NCBI GenBank assembly: GCA_026416895.1
Contig: JAOAEH010000039.1
Location: 1-10,415 of the forward strand
From: Elusimicrobiales bacterium
GTDB lineage: Bacteria; Elusimicrobiota; Elusimicrobia; Elusimicrobiales; UBA9959
DNA: 10,415 bases
Direction: 5' to 3'
The notes beneath the pieces were generated by a model. The model was not told the DNA's origin and ran no database searches. It saw only the letters and a program-made list of their open reading frames with translations. Below are positions 7,471-10,415 of the stretch, piece after piece. Every line of letters starts with the position of its first letter. Within the stretch, counting starts at the first letter, position 1. The translations under genes and the position numbers were made by a program.

Positions 7471-8753
7471 ACTTTTTTTAATTTTTTGAAGTACCAAATA
7501 ACAGGTTGTTTAATTTTTATATTTAAAATAGAAAACTCCATTATGAAATTAAAAATTTCATCATTTTTTTTGATGAAATCCAATGTAGTTGTTATTTTAT
7601 ATATTTTTAGTTTTTGAAAGTTAGGTTTTTCATTTATTATATTTTTCGAGTTGATGTATATTATACTGTTTTTTTCAAAATTTTGGAGTATGTCTTGAAT
7701 CTTTTCTCCGCTAGTTTTTATATATACTAGTTTATCTTCAGGGTTTTTTATAATTTTATATAGATCTTTATATGAGATTTTATTTGATTTTATATCTGAA
7801 TTTATAATATCATTTGGAATTATAACTATATCAGAAAATATGAAATTTATAATTCCTTTTGAAATAAGCATGCCTAACTCGCGTTCGTCTAAGTTTTTTG
7901 ATACTGAAAGAAGGTTAGTATTTAGTTCATTGAACGTTTTGTTTTTTAATTCGGTAAGTTGTTGTAGTTTTTTGTAATCTAGTTCAGATTTTAATGGATA
8001 TGTTTTTATCTTTGTAACCCCAAAAGTTTTAATTATTTTTGTTGTTGATGTTTTTGATGGAAGTGGGATAATGTTTGTTTTTGAAATTTTTATCTTTTTA
8101 TTTATATTTGTAAATATTATTTGTGGTTTTGGATATAAAGAATTTATTATGTTATGAAAAAAATCTTTGTTATTACTATCTATTGTTTTATCTAAAAATA
8201 AAAATACTATATAGTTGTCTGGTTTTAGTTTATTGTTTAGTTTATTTATCTCATAAATAGGATTTTCAATTCTGTAATCATTTATATAGAATGAACTTGA
8301 AGGTGAGTCGCTATTAGCAACTATAGAATATATTACTTTTTTTTTGCCAAATATTTCTTTAGTATAGTATTTTGTAAATCCATTCATGTTGTATTTTACA
8401 TACACGTTTGTAGCAATTAGGTTAGGGTATTTACGATAATATTCCATTAGTTTTGTCGATTCTATGTTAAAGTCATATTGGGAGAGTAAAACTGCATTGT
8501 AAAAACAGTATGATGATATTAGTATAGTGTCTAAACCGTAATGATAAATATTTTGTGGAATTCTTTCCTGTGATATAAGTGATGTTGTAAATATCAATCT
8601 GTTGGATTTAGAAGCCAAACAACATGGGAGTTTTTCTTCTTCTTCCCAAAATAGTTTAGGTATATTTTCAATCCATATAAGTTCTAATTCTTCTTTTCTG
8701 AAATTACATGAGTTTAAGATTAAAAAAATTAAGATTAAAAACCAAAATTTCAT
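7467..8753 (-). CDS. Lipoprotein resembling a degenerate 5'-nucleotidase
   Basis: 428 residues with a lipoprotein signal, MKFWFLILIFLILNSC: lipobox LNSC, lipidated Cys16. The body follows the plan of the 5'-nucleotidase encoded just upstream. RLIFTTSLISQ (52-62) aligns with ISIYHTSDVHG, NAVLLSQYDFN (86-96) with SAAVVGNHDYDFG, and LKPDNYIVFLFL (176-187) with LNPDAVIILAHI. PQIIFTNINKK (210-220) aligns with NLILGGHNHTG, and SYKDLYKIIKNPEDKLVYIK (327-346) with RDIYQVMPFENTIVVLKMK. Every metal ligand in these motifs is replaced, and about 45 residues holding the GD motif are missing. The C-terminal NAGG substrate motif is also absent. The frame is intact over 1.3 kb, so it is a maintained protein rather than a pseudogene. 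It overlaps the upstream gene (ATGA) and the next gene (ATGA). A ligand-binding or partner-binding envelope role is inferred. Confidence 0.7.
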   Translation of the reverse strand: MKFWFLILIFLILNSCNFRKEELELIWIENIPKLFWEEEEKLPCCLASKSNRLIFTTSLISQERIPQNIYHYGLDTILISSYCFYNAVLLSQYDFNIESTKLMEYYRKYPNLIATNVYVKYNMNGFTKYYTKEIFGKKKVIYSIVANSDSPSSSFYINDYRIENPIYEINKLNNKLKPDNYIVFLFLDKTIDSNNKDFFHNIINSLYPKPQIIFTNINKKIKISKTNIIPLPSKTSTTKIIKTFGVTKIKTYPLKSELDYKKLQQLTELKNKTFNELNTNLLSVSKNLDERELGMLISKGIINFIFSDIVIIPNDIINSDIKSNKISYKDLYKIIKNPEDKLVYIKTSGEKIQDILQNFEKNSIIYINSKNIINEKPNFQKLKIYKITTTLDFIKKNDEIFNFIMEFSILNIKIKQPVIWYFKKLKKV

Positions 8754-10336
8754 TCAACTCTAATAAATCTTCCAGTTTCCCATTCTTTTATTTCCTTGTT
8801 TTTTTTGATCCATTCTATCAGTGCATCCCTAACTAAAATCATAGTATCAGTTTTTTCTATAGCATTTTTAAAAGCCTTGCCTCCACTTCCTCCAGATGTA
8901 AGATAATTGTTTGTTGCTACAGTATATATTTTTTGAGGTTCTATTTTGTCTCCATTTTCGAGTAATATTTCTAATATTTCGACTTTATCATCTTTTATTT
9001 TGTATTTAACTTTTATGCCAGAAATATACATTGATGTTTTATTTATTTTAAGATTGTCTTTTATAACTTCATATATATCTTCTCCTTTCATTTTTAAAAC
9101 TACTATAGTATTTTCAAATGGCATTACTTGATAAATATCTCTAATTTTTATATCTCCTTCGTTTATTATATTTCTTACTCCACCTGCATTTTGAAAAGCA
9201 ATTTCTGTATTTGCTTTTAATCTAGTTATATCTGTTACGAAATTTCCAATAGCATTATCAAAAGTTTGAGAATCAAATGTTAAAGCTTTTTTAGCCTTTC
9301 CAATAATTTTATCCATTTCTTTTGAAACTGAACTATATATTTCTTCCCATTTTTTTATTGCAGTTTTATCTTCTCCAGTTTCATCTACCCATAAAGGTAT
9401 TAATTTACAAGAAACATTTTTAACTTTTCCAGTAGAATCATCAAATTCAATTTCAGCTTTTGTAACATGAGTCAAGCCCCAATAGCTTTCACATATCATA
9501 GTATTTGTTTCTGGTTCTTTCCAACCATTAATAAGGCCGGTATGATTATGACCACCTAAAATTAAGTTAGCATTTTGAGCAGCTTTTGCTATTTGAATAG
9601 TGGTATTTCTTGTATGGGTAAAAGTATATGTTGAAACATCTATAATTTTCTGGCTTAAATTTGGATCTATACCTATATGTGCTAAGATTATAACAGCATC
9701 AGGATTTAATTTTCTTATTTCCTCCATCCATTTTTTAGTTTCTCTTGCTTCATCTTTAAACTTTAGGTGTTTTACATTTGATGGTAAAGTTGATGTTTTT
9801 GTATGTTGTCCAGCAATTCCTAAAATAGCAATATTTCTTTTACTTATATTTATTATAGTATATGGTTTTAAGTAGTCTACATTTTTGTCTTTTGTTTCAT
9901 TATCTGTTTTTTCATCTTTAAGGTAGTATATATTTGCTCCTAAAAAAGGGAATTTTGCAGATTTTATCAGTTTTTTTAAATTTTCTTCTCCAAAATCATA
10001 GTCATGATTTCCAACAACTGCAGCAGAATATCCCAACATATTCATAAATTCAACTGTTGCCATACCTTTAGTTATATTGCCTTCAGGACTACCTTGAAAC
10101 ATATCTCCTGAATCAAGAAGGATATATTTGTTTGGATCTTTTTTTACAAGTGACATAAGTGCTGGAAATCCTCCTATACTTCTTGTTGAATTTTCATTAT
10201 CCCATTTTGCCTTTCTTGAAGAGTACATCCCATGAACATCACTTGTGTGATATATTGAAATTTTTTCAGCATATAAAAAATTAACTAGATAAATAGAAAC
10301 AAATAATAAAAGATATATGTAATTTTTTGTTTTCAT
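8750..10336 (-). CDS. Secreted 5'-nucleotidase / UshA-NadN-type metallophosphoesterase
   Basis: 528 residues from the second ATG (10336), with an N-terminal signal peptide (MKTKNYIYLLLFVSIYLV, likely cleavage after LYA). Such enzymes dephosphorylate extracellular nucleotides, or split UDP-sugars or NAD, to supply nucleosides and phosphate. Numbering below is from the upstream ATG at 10345 (subtract 3). Metal-ligand motifs are intact: HTSDVHG (Asp36, His38), LLDSGDMFQG (Asp81), GNHDYDFG (Asn113, His114), LAHIG (His223) and GGHNHTG (His266, His268). The C-terminal nucleotide-binding domain has FQNAGGVR (384-391), MPFENTIVVLKMKG (408-421) and YLTSGGSGGKAF (481-492). The last differs from the common GGDGY/F form. 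No lipobox or LPxTG anchor is seen, so it is probably periplasmic. The ATG at 10345 lies 1 nt after AGGAG, too close; the ATG at 10336 is 10 nt away. It overlaps the lipoprotein gene by ATGA. Substrate range is not readable from sequence. Confidence 0.93.
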   Translation of the reverse strand: MKTKNYIYLLLFVSIYLVNFLYAEKISIYHTSDVHGMYSSRKAKWDNENSTRSIGGFPALMSLVKKDPNKYILLDSGDMFQGSPEGNITKGMATVEFMNMLGYSAAVVGNHDYDFGEENLKKLIKSAKFPFLGANIYYLKDEKTDNETKDKNVDYLKPYTIINISKRNIAILGIAGQHTKTSTLPSNVKHLKFKDEARETKKWMEEIRKLNPDAVIILAHIGIDPNLSQKIIDVSTYTFTHTRNTTIQIAKAAQNANLILGGHNHTGLINGWKEPETNTMICESYWGLTHVTKAEIEFDDSTGKVKNVSCKLIPLWVDETGEDKTAIKKWEEIYSSVSKEMDKIIGKAKKALTFDSQTFDNAIGNFVTDITRLKANTEIAFQNAGGVRNIINEGDIKIRDIYQVMPFENTIVVLKMKGEDIYEVIKDNLKINKTSMYISGIKVKYKIKDDKVEILEILLENGDKIEPQKIYTVATNNYLTSGGSGGKAFKNAIEKTDTMILVRDALIEWIKKNKEIKEWETGRFIRVE

Positions 10337-10341
10337 ATTAT

Positions 10342-10415
10342 TCATTCTCCTTTTTGGAATATGAATTTTATTAAATTTTCCATTTCTCTATATATATTAT
10401 CATATTTTATAAAAA
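10342..10415 (-). CDS. C-terminal tail of an unidentified upstream gene
   Basis: On the minus strand a frame is open from the window edge for 23 codons and ends in TGA at 10344-10342: FIKYDNIYREMENLIKFIF then QKGE. The composition looks protein-like, and an open frame of this length is not common by chance in such AT-rich DNA. Its last codons contain the SD (AGGAG at 10351-10347) of the 5'-nucleotidase gene, and its stop overlaps an ATG of that gene as ATGA, the junction type seen twice downstream. This suggests the nucleotidase operon starts further upstream. The function cannot be told. A non-coding leader with a promoter (for example TATGAT near 10400) remains possible. Confidence 0.45.
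   Translation of the reverse strand, partial: FIKYDNIYREMENLIKFIFQKGE
10347..10351 (-). promoter_or_regulatory. Ribosome binding site that sets the 5'-nucleotidase start
   Basis: AGGAG within AAAGGAGA is 1 nt from the ATG at 10345 and 10 nt from the in-frame ATG at 10336. Only the second spacing is workable, so the protein most likely begins MKTKNYIYLL, a normal signal-peptide N-terminus. Confidence 0.7.

Noticed and set aside
7470..7497. TTG start at 7497 for the AphA-like gene
   Set aside because: The ATG at 7470 forms an ATGA junction identical in style to the preceding gene pair; the TTG has no SD.
7467..8753. Treating the lipoprotein gene as a pseudogene
   Set aside because: The 1.3-kb frame is uninterrupted with an intact lipobox and two coupled junctions, so it is likely expressed.

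Overview
The window is AT-rich bacterial chromosome, coding almost end to end, with no mobile element, CRISPR array, tRNA or rRNA visible. A lipoprotein signal and exported enzymes point to a diderm (Gram-negative-type) bacterium. Protein motifs do not place it firmly: Obg carries a GFPNAGKS P-loop and an OCT-type C-terminal domain, the HIT protein ends in WPPG, and the primary sigma factor has a long Lys/Glu-rich spacer. An AT-rich member of a deep-branching Gram-negative phylum is an inference only.

Layout. Positions 1-853 (minus) hold the N-terminal 284 residues of a PAS sensor histidine kinase, cut by the window edge. It diverges from rplU-rpmA-obg (plus, 910-2821), the usual ribosomal protein L21/L27 and GTPase Obg cluster. 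obg converges, only 6 bp apart, on a long minus-strand run. Read in the direction of transcription from the right edge, that run is: the tail of an unidentified gene, a 5'-nucleotidase, a lipoprotein, a class-B-acid-phosphatase-like protein, a HIT hydrolase, rpsU, dnaG and rpoD. The last three are the classic macromolecular synthesis operon (S21, primase, primary sigma factor).

The most unusual part is 6889-10336. An apparently intact secreted 5'-nucleotidase overlaps by ATGA a lipoprotein that looks like a shortened paralogue of it with every metal-ligand motif lost. That gene overlaps by ATGA a protein resembling class B acid phosphatase (AphA) in which most catalytic positions are substituted. 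So one active enzyme is coupled to two probable pseudoenzymes of nucleotide-phosphatase families, just upstream of a nucleotide-binding HIT protein. This looks like an envelope nucleotide-processing or sensing unit; its function is inference.

Expression signals are also unusual. Several genes without a Shine-Dalgarno (SD) sequence have a -10 box placed so that transcription would start at or within about 4 nt of the start codon (histidine kinase, rplU, HIT), suggesting leaderless mRNAs. In contrast rpsU has an SD complementary to about 12 nt of the 16S rRNA 3' end, preceded by a hairpin. Two starts are placed downstream of the longest-ORF start on SD evidence (rpsU, 5'-nucleotidase) and one on an ATGA junction (AphA-like gene).
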